A stretch of 57,629 bases of DNA from Pseudomonas morbosilactucae (GCF_023241715.1 NZ_JALQCW010000079.1:1-57629), one strand, 5' to 3'. Positions 45,325 through 54,719 are shown, numbered from the stretch's first letter. Translations and numbers: made by a program. The notes: a model not told the origin generated them from the sequence alone.

Positions 45325-46515
45325 CTACTCGATAGCCTCGTAAGGAAGTCCGACGTAATTTTCTGCGATGGTCTTGCGCCCGGCTTCAGAGCCGACGAAG
45401 TACTCGAGTTCCGCTTCGCTGATGCGCTGGCTGAAGGCGTCGGCATCGGGAAACTGATGCAGCATCGAAGTCATCCACCAGGAAAAGCGCTCGGCCTTCC
45501 ACACTCGGCGCAGGCAGATTTCCGAGTATTTCTCCAACAGATCGGTGCGCTCTTCGCGGTAAACCTTGACCAGGATATTGAACAGCGTGCTGACATCGCT
45601 GGCCGCCAGGTTCAAACCTTTGGCCCCGGTGGGCGGAACGATGTGGGCAGCGTCGCCGACCAGGAACATGCGTCCGTATTGCATGGGTTCGACCACAAAA
45701 CTGCGCAGCGGCGCGATGCTTTTTTCGATCGACGGGCCGGTCACCAATTGCTCGGCCAATGCCTGGGGCAGACGGGTCTTGAGCTCGTCCCAGAAGCGTT
45801 GATCGGACCAGTTCTCGACCTTTTCCTCGGCCGGCACCTGCAGGTAATACCGGGTGCGGGTGGTGGACCGCATGCTGCACAGGGCGAAACCGCGCTCGTG
45901 GCGGGCGTACACCAGTTCCTCGTGAACCGGCGGCGTGTCGGCCAGAATGCCCAGCCAGCCAAAGGGGTACACCCGTTCGAAAACCTTCAGGGTCTCGGCA
46001 GGGATCGACTGCCGGGCAATGCCGTGGAAGCCGTCGCAGCCGGCGATGTAGTCGCACTCCACACGCACGGGCTGGCCCTGATGTTCAAAGGTCAGGTAAG
46101 GCTGGGAGGTTTTCATGTCATGGGGACGCACGTCCCGGGCTTCGTAGAGCGTGGTGGCGCCCATGGCTTCACGGGCGTGCATCAGGTCCCGGGTGACTTC
46201 GGTCTGGCCGTAGATCATCACGTTCTGGCCGGTCAGGGCATGCAGGTCGATTTTTACCTGGCGGCCGTTCAAGGCCAGCTCGAAGCCGTCGTGTACCAGG
46301 CCTTCGGCGTCCATGCGCTGGCTGACTCCGGCCTGGCGCAACAGATCGACCATGCCCTGCTCCAACACCCCGGCACGGATCCGGCTCAGGACGTAGTCCG
46401 GGCTCTGGCGTTCGACGATCAGGGTATCGATACCGGCCTTCTCCAAGAGTTGGCCGAGAAGCAGGCCCGAGGGGCCGGCGCCAATGATGGCGACTTGAGT
46501 TTTCAAGGTTTTCAT
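45325..46515 (-). CDS. pobA: 4-hydroxybenzoate 3-monooxygenase
   Basis: A 396-residue flavoprotein that converts 4-hydroxybenzoate to protocatechuate with NADPH and O2. The FAD-binding GAGPSG is near residue 12, the DG motif is CDGFHGIARQ near 160, and GDAAHIVPPTGAKGLNLA near 285 is the flavin-ribityl motif. The start at 46515 (MKTLKTQ) gives close to the usual 394 residues. It faces pobR across 180 bases of regulatory DNA. The stop region carries a small duplication (see findings). Confidence 0.96.
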   Translation of the reverse strand: MKTLKTQVAIIGAGPSGLLLGQLLEKAGIDTLIVERQSPDYVLSRIRAGVLEQGMVDLLRQAGVSQRMDAEGLVHDGFELALNGRQVKIDLHALTGQNVMIYGQTEVTRDLMHAREAMGATTLYEARDVRPHDMKTSQPYLTFEHQGQPVRVECDYIAGCDGFHGIARQSIPAETLKVFERVYPFGWLGILADTPPVHEELVYARHERGFALCSMRSTTRTRYYLQVPAEEKVENWSDQRFWDELKTRLPQALAEQLVTGPSIEKSIAPLRSFVVEPMQYGRMFLVGDAAHIVPPTGAKGLNLAASDVSTLFNILVKVYREERTDLLEKYSEICLRRVWKAERFSWWMTSMLHQFPDADAFSQRISEAELEYFVGSEAGRKTIAENYVGLPYEAIE

Positions 46516-46695
46516 TGTTTTTATGACTCGCAAGCTTCACGCGAATGGATTCGGTGAAAGGTTATTTTTATGTTTCGAGTGCTTGCATTTTTCACGGGCG
46601 ACCCTGTCAATTGAAGGGGAAAACTGAGCCGATACCTGTTCATTTCGCCAATCGGTGCGATTATCGCCCGTCATTCAGAGGCCTGGACTGCAGTG

Positions 46696-47592
46696 ATGAA
46701 CAAGCCTGCCCTTCCGAGCATTCCGGTGTTCAAGCTCTATGGCGAAAGCCTGGACTGGTCGACGCCCGATCTGCTGCATTGCGAGACCATTTCCAAGCGC
46801 AGCCGCGAGCACCACTGGGAAATCAAGCCCCACCGCCATGCCGATTTGTGTCAGTTGCTGTTTGTGTACCGGGGCCAGGCGGAGCTGCAAGTGGAAAGCC
46901 AGCGCACGGTGCTGGGCGAGTCGGCGATCCAGGTCCTGCCGCCGCTGTCGGTGCATGGCTTTCGTTTTTCCGAGGACATCGAAGGCTTCGTGGTGACCCT
47001 GGCGGCACCGCTGGTGGCCCATTTGCAAGGTCAACTGGGACACTCGGTGAATGCCCTGGCGGTGTCCGAGAGTTACCCCGCCCGGGGTGACAGCGCCTAC
47101 CTCAATCGGCTGTTTTCAGATTTGCAGAACGAGTACCAAGGGCATCAGCCCGCGCGAGAAATGCTGATGCATGCCCTGGTCAGCACGATCGTGGTCTGGG
47201 TCAGCCGCCAGGCGTTGCAGCGGCGCAGTGCCAACCAGCGTCCGCAGCGGGCCCGGGAGTATTTCAATGGCTTTATCCAACTGGTCGAAGCCCATTATCG
47301 CGAGCATGTGAAAGTCGAGGACCTGGCCCACAAACTGGGGATCTCGGTCTCCCACCTCAACGGCACGTGCCGCGAGCTGGCGGGGCAGCCGGCGTTGCAG
47401 ATCATGCACGAACGGCAGTTGCTGGAGGCCAAGCGCCTGCTGACCTACACCGGCATGACCATCTATGAAATTTCCGACGCGCTGGGGTTTTCCGACCCCA
47501 CCAACTTCACCCGTCTGTTCCGGCGTCGTGTCGGGGTCTCGCCCAAGGCCTTCCGTGATCGCTTGAAGAACGACCAGGACGCCGCCGAGTAG
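46696..47592 (+). CDS. pobR: AraC-type activator of pobA (PobR)
   Basis: A 298-residue AraC/XylS regulator. The N-terminal cupin domain (HHWEIKPHRHADLCQLLFVYRG, about 35-55) should bind 4-hydroxybenzoate; the C-terminal double helix-turn-helix is LAHKLGISVSHLN and ISDALGFSDPTNFTRLFRRRVG. Pseudomonas PobR activates pobA in response to 4-hydroxybenzoate. GTG 46693 and ATG 46696 are adjacent; I chose the ATG. Convergent with a small gene nine bases away. Confidence 0.92.
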   Translation: MNKPALPSIPVFKLYGESLDWSTPDLLHCETISKRSREHHWEIKPHRHADLCQLLFVYRGQAELQVESQRTVLGESAIQVLPPLSVHGFRFSEDIEGFVVTLAAPLVAHLQGQLGHSVNALAVSESYPARGDSAYLNRLFSDLQNEYQGHQPAREMLMHALVSTIVVWVSRQALQRRSANQRPQRAREYFNGFIQLVEAHYREHVKVEDLAHKLGISVSHLNGTCRELAGQPALQIMHERQLLEAKRLLTYTGMTIYEISDALGFSDPTNFTRLFRRRVGVSPKAFRDRLKNDQDAAE

Positions 47593-47601
47593 CTTGCCGG
47601 C

Positions 47602-47778
47602 TTATCTCAAGGTGTTTAGCGTGGCGCTGTGAGGGAGGCATTGCTCCAGGTTGCAACTGGCGTAGCTCCTGGGCAGTTGGCGTGCCTGCTCGACCCGGTA
47701 GGCGGCGGTGCCGTACAGCGCCAGGGTGATGCCGCAGGTCACGAATATGGCCAGGTACCTTCTTGTTTTGATGTTCAT
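47602..47778 (-). CDS. Small exported or membrane protein, unknown
   Basis: A 58-residue protein read on the minus strand: MNIKTRRYLAIFVTCGITLALYG..., with a positively charged start, a hydrophobic stretch at 8-22 and a short polar tail with two Cys (SCNLEQC). An AGAGG Shine-Dalgarno lies six bases upstream. TAA at 47602-47604. The signal-like N terminus suggests the envelope. It could also be a chance frame. Not recognised. Confidence 0.6.
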   Translation of the reverse strand: MNIKTRRYLAIFVTCGITLALYGTAAYRVEQARQLPRSYASCNLEQCLPHSATLNTLR

Positions 47779-47932
47779 GGCAGGACCTCTGAACGAATGC
47801 CCTCGCGGTGGTTTTGGGGGGCACTGTTATCAGCATAGGTCAGCATTCAGGGCTTGCCAGGCCCCCAAGTCCGCTGTTTGAACGGGCATTCACCGGGTTG
47901 ATGGCCGCCAGGCAAAAACGTCGATTCAGGCC

Positions 47933-48838
47933 CTACAACCCCTTGTCCCACTCGGGTTCCTCGGGAAACCGCAGCACCAGGAAGTCCAGCATGCTGCGCA
48001 GGGCGGTCGGCATGTGCTTGCGCGAGGCATACACCGCGTACATGTTCATTTGCCGGGGCTCGGCTCCAGGCAGCAGGCGGATCAACTCACCCTGGTGAAT
48101 GTGCACGCCGGCCTGGTAGCTGGGCAGCATGGCGATGCCGGCGCCGGCCATGGTCGCCCGCAGCAGGGTGCTGGCTTCGTTGGCGCTGATGTTGCCCTGG
48201 ACCGGCACCGACACCTGTTCGCCGTCCTGTTCGAAGTGCCACAGGCTCTTGCCGAAGTAGGAGTGGGTCAGGCAGTTGTGCTGGCTCAGGTCTTCCACCC
48301 GCTGCGGTGTCGGGTGTTCCTTGAGGTAGGCCGGGGCGGCACAGATCACCGAGCGGCACACGGTCAGGCGCCGGGCGATCAGGTTCGGGTCCAGGTCATT
48401 GCTGGTGCGGATCGCCAGGTCGATGCGTTCATCCACCAGGTTGACCGTGCGATCGAGCATTTGCAGGTCAACGCTGACCCCGGGGAAGCGCTTGACGTAG
48501 GCGGCCATGGCATCCGCCAGTTGGGATTGGCCGAATGAGGTGCTGACGCTGATGCGCAGTAGCCCGCGTGGCGCCTCGTCCGGTTCGCTGACCGCCGCCT
48601 GCAGGTCGCCCGACAGCTCCAGCATCTGCCGGCAGCGCGGGAGGATTTCCGTGCCCGCGGCCGTCAGGCTGAGTTTGCGCGTGGTGCGATGCAGCAACCG
48701 CGCACCGACCCAATTTTCCAACTCGGCCAGATAACGCGAGACCACCGGGCGTGACAGATCCAGGTGGTCGGCTGCGGCCGATTGGCTGCCCAGTTCCACT
48801 ACGCTGACAAACACCTGCATTGCTTGAAGACGATCCAT
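47933..48838 (-). CDS. LysR-type transcriptional regulator
   Basis: A 301-residue LysR regulator with an N-terminal helix-turn-helix (SQSAAADHLDLSRPVVSRYLAELE) and a substrate-binding domain (about 90-300). It is divergent from an MBL-fold/NAD(P)-binding gene pair with 111 bases between, the usual place of a LysR operator. The effector is unknown. Confidence 0.87.
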   Translation of the reverse strand: MDRLQAMQVFVSVVELGSQSAAADHLDLSRPVVSRYLAELENWVGARLLHRTTRKLSLTAAGTEILPRCRQMLELSGDLQAAVSEPDEAPRGLLRISVSTSFGQSQLADAMAAYVKRFPGVSVDLQMLDRTVNLVDERIDLAIRTSNDLDPNLIARRLTVCRSVICAAPAYLKEHPTPQRVEDLSQHNCLTHSYFGKSLWHFEQDGEQVSVPVQGNISANEASTLLRATMAGAGIAMLPSYQAGVHIHQGELIRLLPGAEPRQMNMYAVYASRKHMPTALRSMLDFLVLRFPEEPEWDKGL

Positions 48839-48949
48839 GATTTGCCCGCTTTCAGAAACAAACTATGTTCAAGCATCGCATTTTTTGGAACCTGTGCGGC
48901 CACTAAGCTCCTTGCACCTCAACCCAAGACCACAGATTTGGAGCGCCCC

Positions 48950-49834
48950 ATGATCGGACTCACTTCCCTCAAACGCCTGTTACTGGCCACCGCTACCCTG
49001 GGGTTTGTCGCCCATGCCGCCGCCGCGGAGCCGGCGCTGACCCTGGATGTCTACAACCCGGGAGCAGCAGCGATTTTTCCGGTGAGCTCGGTGCTGGTCA
49101 GCGGCAAGAAAGAAGCCATTCTGGTGGATGCTCAATTCGGCAAATCCCAGGCCGAGCAACTGGTGCAGAAAATCCGCGCCAGTGGCAAGCAGCTGACCAC
49201 CATCTACATCAGCCACGGTGACCCGGACTACTACTTTGGCCTGGACACCCTGACCCAGGCGTTCCCCAAGGCCAAGGTCGTGGCCACCCAGCCCACCGTC
49301 GACCACATCAAGGCCACCGTGGCCGGCAAAGTCGCGTTCTGGGGACCGAAGATGGAAGCTGATGCCCCGGCCAAGACCCTGGTGCCCAGCGTGCTGGAAG
49401 GCCACAACCTGACCCTGGAAGGACAGAAGCTGGAAATCATCGGCCTGGACGGCAAGCAGCCGGATCGCACCTTTGTCTGGATCCCGTCGATCAAGGCCGT
49501 GGTGGGCGGTGTGGTGGTCGCAGAGAACATTCACGTGTGGATGGCCGATACCCAGACCGCTCAATCCCATCAGGATTGGTTGGCGACCCTGAGCACCCTC
49601 GAGGGCCTGAAACCCAAAACCCTGATTCCAGGCCACTACCTGGGAGAGAGCAAACGCTCCCTGGCCGCTGTGCAGTTCACCGCCGATTACATCAAGGCCT
49701 TTGATGAGGAAACCGCCAAGGCCAAGAACTCCGCCGAGCTGATCGCCGCGATGAAAAAGCGTTACCCGGACCTGGGCGAAGAAAGCTCCCTGGAGCTCAG
49801 CGCCAAGGTTGCCAAAGGCGAAATGCAGTGGTGA
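48950..49834 (+). CDS. Exported metallo-beta-lactamase-fold protein, altered metal motif
   Basis: A 294-residue periplasmic protein. A signal peptide ends near residue 24 (HAAAA-EPA). The MBL fold is visible: ILVDAQF strand, IYISHGDPDYYFG where HxHxDH should be, and TLIPGHYLG near 225. In the first motif the second His is replaced by Asp and the final His by Tyr, so a normal dinuclear zinc site is unlikely. It leads an operon with an NAD(P)-binding protein 47 bases downstream. Confidence 0.8.
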   Translation: MIGLTSLKRLLLATATLGFVAHAAAAEPALTLDVYNPGAAAIFPVSSVLVSGKKEAILVDAQFGKSQAEQLVQKIRASGKQLTTIYISHGDPDYYFGLDTLTQAFPKAKVVATQPTVDHIKATVAGKVAFWGPKMEADAPAKTLVPSVLEGHNLTLEGQKLEIIGLDGKQPDRTFVWIPSIKAVVGGVVVAENIHVWMADTQTAQSHQDWLATLSTLEGLKPKTLIPGHYLGESKRSLAAVQFTADYIKAFDEETAKAKNSAELIAAMKKRYPDLGEESSLELSAKVAKGEMQW

Positions 49835-49881
49835 AAACCGCTTGAGCCGCCACCTTACCTAGCCCCTTGGGAGCGTTATTC

Positions 49882-50496
49882 ATGAGCAAGATTGCAATCA
49901 TTGGTGCCACCGGCCGTGCCGGTAGCCAACTGCTGGAAGAAGCCCTGCGTCGTGGTCACAGCGTCACCGCGATTGCCCGTAACAGCGCCAAGATCGGCGC
50001 GCGTGCCGGGGTGGTGACCAAGGATGTTGACGTTACCGACAGCGCCGCGCTGCAAGCGGCGGTGGCCGGTCACGACGTGGTGATCAGCGCTGCGCATTTC
50101 TCCACCATTCCCGCCCGTGCCATTATCGATCCGGTGAAACAGGCCGGGGTCAAGCGTCTGCTGGTGGTGGGCGGTGCCGGTTCGCTGCTGTTGCCGGGCG
50201 GGGGCAAAGTCATCGACAGCCCGGGCTTCCCGGACGCCTACCGGGCTGAAGCCAGCGCCGGCGGTGTTTACCTTGAGACCTTGCGCCAGGAGCCGGTGTT
50301 GGACTGGACCTTTCTTTCGCCCTCCGCAGAGTTTGTCGAGGGTGAGCGGACCGGGACCTTCCGTCTGGGCCAGGACGATCTGTTGGTCAGCACCGAAGGC
50401 AAGAGCTGGATCAGCTTCGCCGACTACGCCATCGCCCTGATCGATGAAGTGGAAAGCCCGAAACACGTTCGCCAGCGTTTCACTGTCGGCTACTGA
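49882..50496 (+). CDS. NAD(P)-binding oxidoreductase, atypical SDR (NmrA/YwnB-like)
   Basis: A 204-residue single-domain protein. GATGRAG near residue 8 binds NAD(P); no canonical Tyr-x-x-x-Lys is seen, as in atypical SDRs. The start at 49882 (MSKIAIIG) follows GGGAG. It is downstream of the MBL-fold gene and ends at a long terminator. Relatives often respond to oxidative or electrophile stress; not shown here. Confidence 0.82.
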   Translation: MSKIAIIGATGRAGSQLLEEALRRGHSVTAIARNSAKIGARAGVVTKDVDVTDSAALQAAVAGHDVVISAAHFSTIPARAIIDPVKQAGVKRLLVVGGAGSLLLPGGGKVIDSPGFPDAYRAEASAGGVYLETLRQEPVLDWTFLSPSAEFVEGERTGTFRLGQDDLLVSTEGKSWISFADYAIALIDEVESPKHVRQRFTVGY

Positions 50497-50508
50497 GTCG
50501 AGCGCTAC

Positions 50509-50570
50509 CAACGCCGGCGTACCGGCGACCACGGCCTTGATGCCGTTGTCGCGGGTACGTCGGCGTTTTT
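50509..50570 (+). terminator. Long intrinsic terminator
   Basis: AACGCCG-GCGTACC pairs with GGTACG-TCGGCGTT, with a further inner hairpin (GCGAC...GTCGC), then TTTTT. Ends the MBL/oxidoreductase operon. Confidence 0.85.
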
Positions 50571-50589
50571 ACATGGCGCAGGGCGGCGA

Positions 50590-51471
50590 TCAGCGCTGCT
50601 GTACCTGTTCCACCAGCCAGTCGAGCAGTGCCTGCAGGCGTGGCGCCGGCTCCCCCCGCCGTGGGTACACCAGGTAATAACCCTGGCCGGTGGGCACCTT
50701 CAGGTCGAACGGCATCACCAGGCGCCCGGCCTTGAGGTCTTCACCAATCAACGCCCAATCACCGATCGCCACCCCGGTGCCTTGGGAAGCCATGGACATG
50801 GCCAGGTCCAAGGTCTCGAAATGCTGCCCTTTGCCCAGGTTGTTCACGTGCGTGCCCGCCGCTTGCAGCCAGCGGCTCCAGTCCCCTTCGTCCCGGGTCG
50901 GGTGCAGCAGCAGGTGGTGTTGCAGGTCGGCCGGGGTCTTGAGGGCGATGGGGCCGTCCAGCAGAGGCTGGGAACAGACCGGGGTCAATTGCTCGTCGAA
51001 CAGATGACGCGAGGCCCACTGCGCGGGTGGCGGTGCGCCGTACATCACCGCGGCGTCGAACGGCTCCCGGGCGAAATCAACGCCGTGCTGCACCGTGGTG
51101 GTCAGTTGCACCGGTACGTCGGGGCGCTCCTTCTGCCACTGCAACAGGCGCGGTAGCAGCCAGCGCATGACGCAGGTCGGGGCCTTGAGTTGCAGGGTTT
51201 CGTGGCCCGCGCCGACCGTCTCCACCGTCTCGTGGATCAAGGCGAAGACTTTCTCGATCTGCGGCAACCAGGCCCGACCTTGCGCGGTCAGGCTCAAGCC
51301 CCGGGCCTGGCGCTGGAACAGGGCATACCCCAGGTGCTGCTCCAAGCCGGCGATCTGTCGGCTCACCGCGCCCTGGGTGATGTGCAACTGCTCGGCGGCC
51401 CGGGTGAAGTTGCAGCACTGGGCGGTGATCAGAAATGTGTGCAGCGCGGGCAGGGGAGGAAGGCGTTTCAT
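50590..51471 (-). CDS. LysR-type regulator, GcvA-like
   Basis: A 293-residue LysR regulator of the GcvA type (opening PPLPALHTFLITAQCCNFTRAAEQLHITQGAVSRQ). It is divergent from the decarboxylase/aldehyde dehydrogenase operon, about 158 bases before its start, and probably controls it. Target is inference. Confidence 0.87.
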   Translation of the reverse strand: MKRLPPLPALHTFLITAQCCNFTRAAEQLHITQGAVSRQIAGLEQHLGYALFQRQARGLSLTAQGRAWLPQIEKVFALIHETVETVGAGHETLQLKAPTCVMRWLLPRLLQWQKERPDVPVQLTTTVQHGVDFAREPFDAAVMYGAPPPAQWASRHLFDEQLTPVCSQPLLDGPIALKTPADLQHHLLLHPTRDEGDWSRWLQAAGTHVNNLGKGQHFETLDLAMSMASQGTGVAIGDWALIGEDLKAGRLVMPFDLKVPTGQGYYLVYPRRGEPAPRLQALLDWLVEQVQQR

Positions 51472-51629
51472 GGGGCCGCCAAGGCATGACGAAATGACAT
51501 GGCTAGTATGACTTTTTATCCATTGTTCCCGCTACCGGCCGGCGTCCAATAAGCCCCTCTCTGTGCCTCTGACGCGCCTGCTGCGCGCTGTCCGGGGGCC
51601 TGATTCCAATGAACAAGAAGGGCGATGAC

Positions 51630-53267
51630 ATGGCGACGTGCGGCGAAGTATTGGTCAAGTTACTTGAAGGCTACGGGGTCGAGCAGGTGTTCGGCATTCC
51701 CGGGGTGCACACCGTCGAGCTGTACCGTGGGCTGGCCGGTTCGAGCATCAAGCATGTCACTCCCCGCCACGAACAGGGGGCGGGTTTCATGGCCGACGGT
51801 TACGCCCGTACCCGCGGCAAACCGGGGGTGTGCTTCATCATCACCGGCCCAGGGATGACCAACATCACCACCGCCATGGGCCAGGCCTATGCCGATTCGA
51901 TCCCGATGCTGGTGATTTCCAGCGTGCAGTCCCGCAGCCAGTTGGGAGGGGGGCGTGGCAAGCTGCATGAGCTGCCGAACCAGAGCGCACTGGTCAGTGG
52001 CGTGGCGGCGTTCTCCCATACGCTGATGTGCGCTGACGAGTTGCCCGTCGTGCTGGCCCGGGCCTTTGCCCTGTTCCAGGCCGGTCGGCCGCGCCCGGTG
52101 CACATCGAGATTCCCCTCGACGTGCTGGTGCAGCCTGCTGATCACTTGCTCGACAGTCGCCCAGTGAACATTGCCCGGGCCGGTGCCGCGCCGGCAGCCA
52201 TCGAGCAAATGAGCCAGTGGCTGAGCCAGGCCCAGCGGCCGTTGATCCTGGCCGGTGGCGGCGCCATTGATGCGGCGGCCGAACTGACGCAACTGGCCGA
52301 GTACCTGCAAGCGCCGGTGGCCCTGACCATCAATGCCAAGGGCATGTTGCCCGGCGAGCACCCCTTGTTGATCGGCTCTACCCAATCCCTGGTGGCGACC
52401 CGGGCCCTGGTGGCGGAGGCCGATGTGGTGTTGGCCATCGGCACGGAGTTGGCGGAAACCGACTACGACGTGACCTTTGCCGGCGGTTTTGAAATCCCCG
52501 GGACCTTGCTGCGCATCGACATCGACCCGGACCAGACGGTGCGCAACTACCCGCCCCATGTGGCCTTGGTGGCCGACGCCCAGGTGGCTGCCCAGGCGCT
52601 GTTGACGCAGGTGCAGCGACAACCGCTGGCCGAGCGCCGCAGTGACTGGGGCGAGGCCCGCGCCGCCGCTTTGCGCGACGCCTTGGCGCTTGGCTGGGAC
52701 GCCCCGACCCGGGCCCAGACCCTGTTTCTCGACACCGTGGTGCAGGCCTTGCCGGAAGTGGTACTGGTCGGCGACTCCACGCAGCCGGTTTACACCGGCA
52801 ACCTGACCTTCAACCCCCAGCAGCCGCGACGCTGGTTCAACTCGTCCACCGGCTACGGAACCCTGGGTTATGCCTTGCCGGCAGCGATCGGTGCCTGGCT
52901 TGGCGGTGGCTCCGAGCGCGGCAACCGCCGGCCGGTGGCGTGCCTGATCGGTGATGGCGGCCTGCAATTCACCCTGGCGGAGCTGGCCTGCGCGGTCGAG
53001 GCGCGCACGCCGATCATCGTCCTGCTGTGGAATAACCAGGGCTATGAAGAGATCAAGAAGTACATGGTCAACCGCGCCATTGAACCGGTGGGCGTGGACA
53101 TCTACACCCCGGACTTCATTGCCTTGGCCAAGGCCCTGGGCTGCGAGGCCGAGGCGGTCGGCACGGTTGCTCAACTGCGCAATGCCTTGTTCGCAGCAGC
53201 GGAGCGCACTGGCCCGACTCTGATTGAAATCGACCAGAACAACTGGATGCAGGGGGTGCAGGCATGA
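51630..53267 (+). CDS. ThDP-dependent 2-oxo-acid decarboxylase, AruI-like
   Basis: A 545-residue thiamine-diphosphate enzyme with the three acetolactate-synthase-type domains. The catalytic Glu is in RHEQGAGFM (about 51) and the ThDP/Mg motif is GDGGLQFTLAEL...NNQGY (about 450-480). The best-known Pseudomonas relatives with an adjacent aldehyde dehydrogenase decarboxylate 5-guanidino-2-oxopentanoate in arginine transamination. I chose ATG 51630 (MATCGE), preceded by AAGG, over 51609. Substrate is inference. Confidence 0.8.
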   Translation: MATCGEVLVKLLEGYGVEQVFGIPGVHTVELYRGLAGSSIKHVTPRHEQGAGFMADGYARTRGKPGVCFIITGPGMTNITTAMGQAYADSIPMLVISSVQSRSQLGGGRGKLHELPNQSALVSGVAAFSHTLMCADELPVVLARAFALFQAGRPRPVHIEIPLDVLVQPADHLLDSRPVNIARAGAAPAAIEQMSQWLSQAQRPLILAGGGAIDAAAELTQLAEYLQAPVALTINAKGMLPGEHPLLIGSTQSLVATRALVAEADVVLAIGTELAETDYDVTFAGGFEIPGTLLRIDIDPDQTVRNYPPHVALVADAQVAAQALLTQVQRQPLAERRSDWGEARAAALRDALALGWDAPTRAQTLFLDTVVQALPEVVLVGDSTQPVYTGNLTFNPQQPRRWFNSSTGYGTLGYALPAAIGAWLGGGSERGNRRPVACLIGDGGLQFTLAELACAVEARTPIIVLLWNNQGYEEIKKYMVNRAIEPVGVDIYTPDFIALAKALGCEAEAVGTVAQLRNALFAAAERTGPTLIEIDQNNWMQGVQA

Positions 53268-54712
53268 GCGCTGAAGCAACCGTGAAGGGGGTGTACATCG
53301 ACGGTCAGTGGCGCGCCGGTGGCGAGCTGTTGGCGGTGATCAACCCGGCCGCCGAGGAAGCCTTGGCGACTGTCAGCGGGGGTGACCGGCAGGCGCTGGA
53401 GCAGGCCATCGAAGCGGCACAGGTGGGCTTCGTTGGCTGGTCCAAGACCCCGGCTGCCGAGCGTGGCGCGGTGCTGCGCAAGATTGCCGCCGGGGTGGCC
53501 GCGCGCCGTGAGCGCTTGATGTACTTACAGTCGAGCAATAACGGCAAACCCCAGTTCGAGGCGGCCATCGACGTCGACGATGTGATTGCCACATTTGAGT
53601 ACTACGCGGGCCTGGCCGAAGGCCTGGAGGTCCAGCAAGACCGCGACGTGGCATTGCCCAGCGAAGACTTCAAGGCACGCCTGCGCCGCGAGCCCTGCGG
53701 CGTGGTCGGTTTGATCGTGCCCTGGAACTTCCCCATGGTCACCACGGCCTGGAAACTCGCCCCGGCGCTGGCGGCCGGATGCAGCGTGGTGCTCAAGCCT
53801 TCGGAAGTGACGCCGCTGCCTGAGTTGGAACTGGCCGCGATCATTGCCGACAGCGGTCTGCCCAACGGCGTGTTCAACCTGGTCTGTGGCACCGGCCTGG
53901 CGGTGGGCGCACCCCTGGCGGCAGACCCGCGGGTGGCGAAAATATCCTTTACCGGCAGCAACGCGGTGGGGGTGCAGGTCATGCAGCGTGCGGCGGAAAG
54001 CGTCAAGGGCGTGAGCCTGGAGCTGGGGGGCAAGTCCTCGCTGCTGGTGTTGGCCGATGCCGACCTTGAGCTGGCCGTGGAACTGGCCTGTGGCGGCGGG
54101 TTTTTCAATGCCGGGCAAATGTGCTCGGCCACTAGCCGGGTACTGGTGGCCGACGAAGTGGCCGATGAGTTTCTGTCGCGCCTCAAAGAGCAGGCCGAGG
54201 CCATTCGCGTGGCCGACCCTTTTGACCCGGCGGTGGAGATGGGCGCCCTGGTCAATCAGGCGCAGTACCAACGCGTACTGGGGCACATCGATCGCGGCCT
54301 GAGTGCCGGGGCCAAACTGGTCTGTGGTGGCGAGCGCCCACGGGAATTGCCCCGTGGCTTCTTTATACGGCCGACGGTGTTCACCGAAGTCCCGTTGGAC
54401 AGCGCCCTGTGGCGCGAGGAAATCTTTGGGCCGGTGCTCTGCGTGCGCAGTTTTGCCAGCGAAGCCGAAGCCATTGCCCTGGCCAATGACAGTGAGTTCG
54501 GCCTGGTGGCCAGTGTGGTCAGCCGCGACAGCGAGCGGGCCGAGCGGGTCGCCAATGCCTTGCAGGCCGGTTTGGTGTGGATCAACGCGCCCCAGGTGAT
54601 CTTTCCGCAAACCGCCTGGGGCGGCTACAAACAGAGCAGCATCGGTCGCGAGCTGGGCCCCTGGGGTTTACAGGCGTTTCAAGAGATCAAGCACGTGATC
54701 CGCGCGGTCTAG
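53264..54712 (+). CDS. Aldehyde dehydrogenase
   Basis: A 482-residue NAD(P)-dependent aldehyde dehydrogenase. The N-terminal part binds the cofactor (FTGSNAVG), the general base Glu is in LELGGKS (about 250) and the nucleophile Cys in NAGQMCSATSR (about 286). Relatives oxidise betaine, aminobutyr- or guanidinobutyraldehyde. The ATG overlaps the decarboxylase stop (ATGA), so the aldehyde produced upstream is its likely substrate. Confidence 0.9.
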   Translation: MSAEATVKGVYIDGQWRAGGELLAVINPAAEEALATVSGGDRQALEQAIEAAQVGFVGWSKTPAAERGAVLRKIAAGVAARRERLMYLQSSNNGKPQFEAAIDVDDVIATFEYYAGLAEGLEVQQDRDVALPSEDFKARLRREPCGVVGLIVPWNFPMVTTAWKLAPALAAGCSVVLKPSEVTPLPELELAAIIADSGLPNGVFNLVCGTGLAVGAPLAADPRVAKISFTGSNAVGVQVMQRAAESVKGVSLELGGKSSLLVLADADLELAVELACGGGFFNAGQMCSATSRVLVADEVADEFLSRLKEQAEAIRVADPFDPAVEMGALVNQAQYQRVLGHIDRGLSAGAKLVCGGERPRELPRGFFIRPTVFTEVPLDSALWREEIFGPVLCVRSFASEAEAIALANDSEFGLVASVVSRDSERAERVANALQAGLVWINAPQVIFPQTAWGGYKQSSIGRELGPWGLQAFQEIKHVIRAV

Positions 54713-54719
54713 GTACGGG

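Noticed and set aside
44473..46557. Open frame of 694 codons on the plus strand
   Set aside because: It is opposite the MFS gene and pobA; composition is rich in H, Q and G as expected for a shadow frame in high-GC DNA.
51660..53279. Open frame of 539 codons opposite the ThDP enzyme
   Set aside because: Shadow of a strongly supported gene; no motif.
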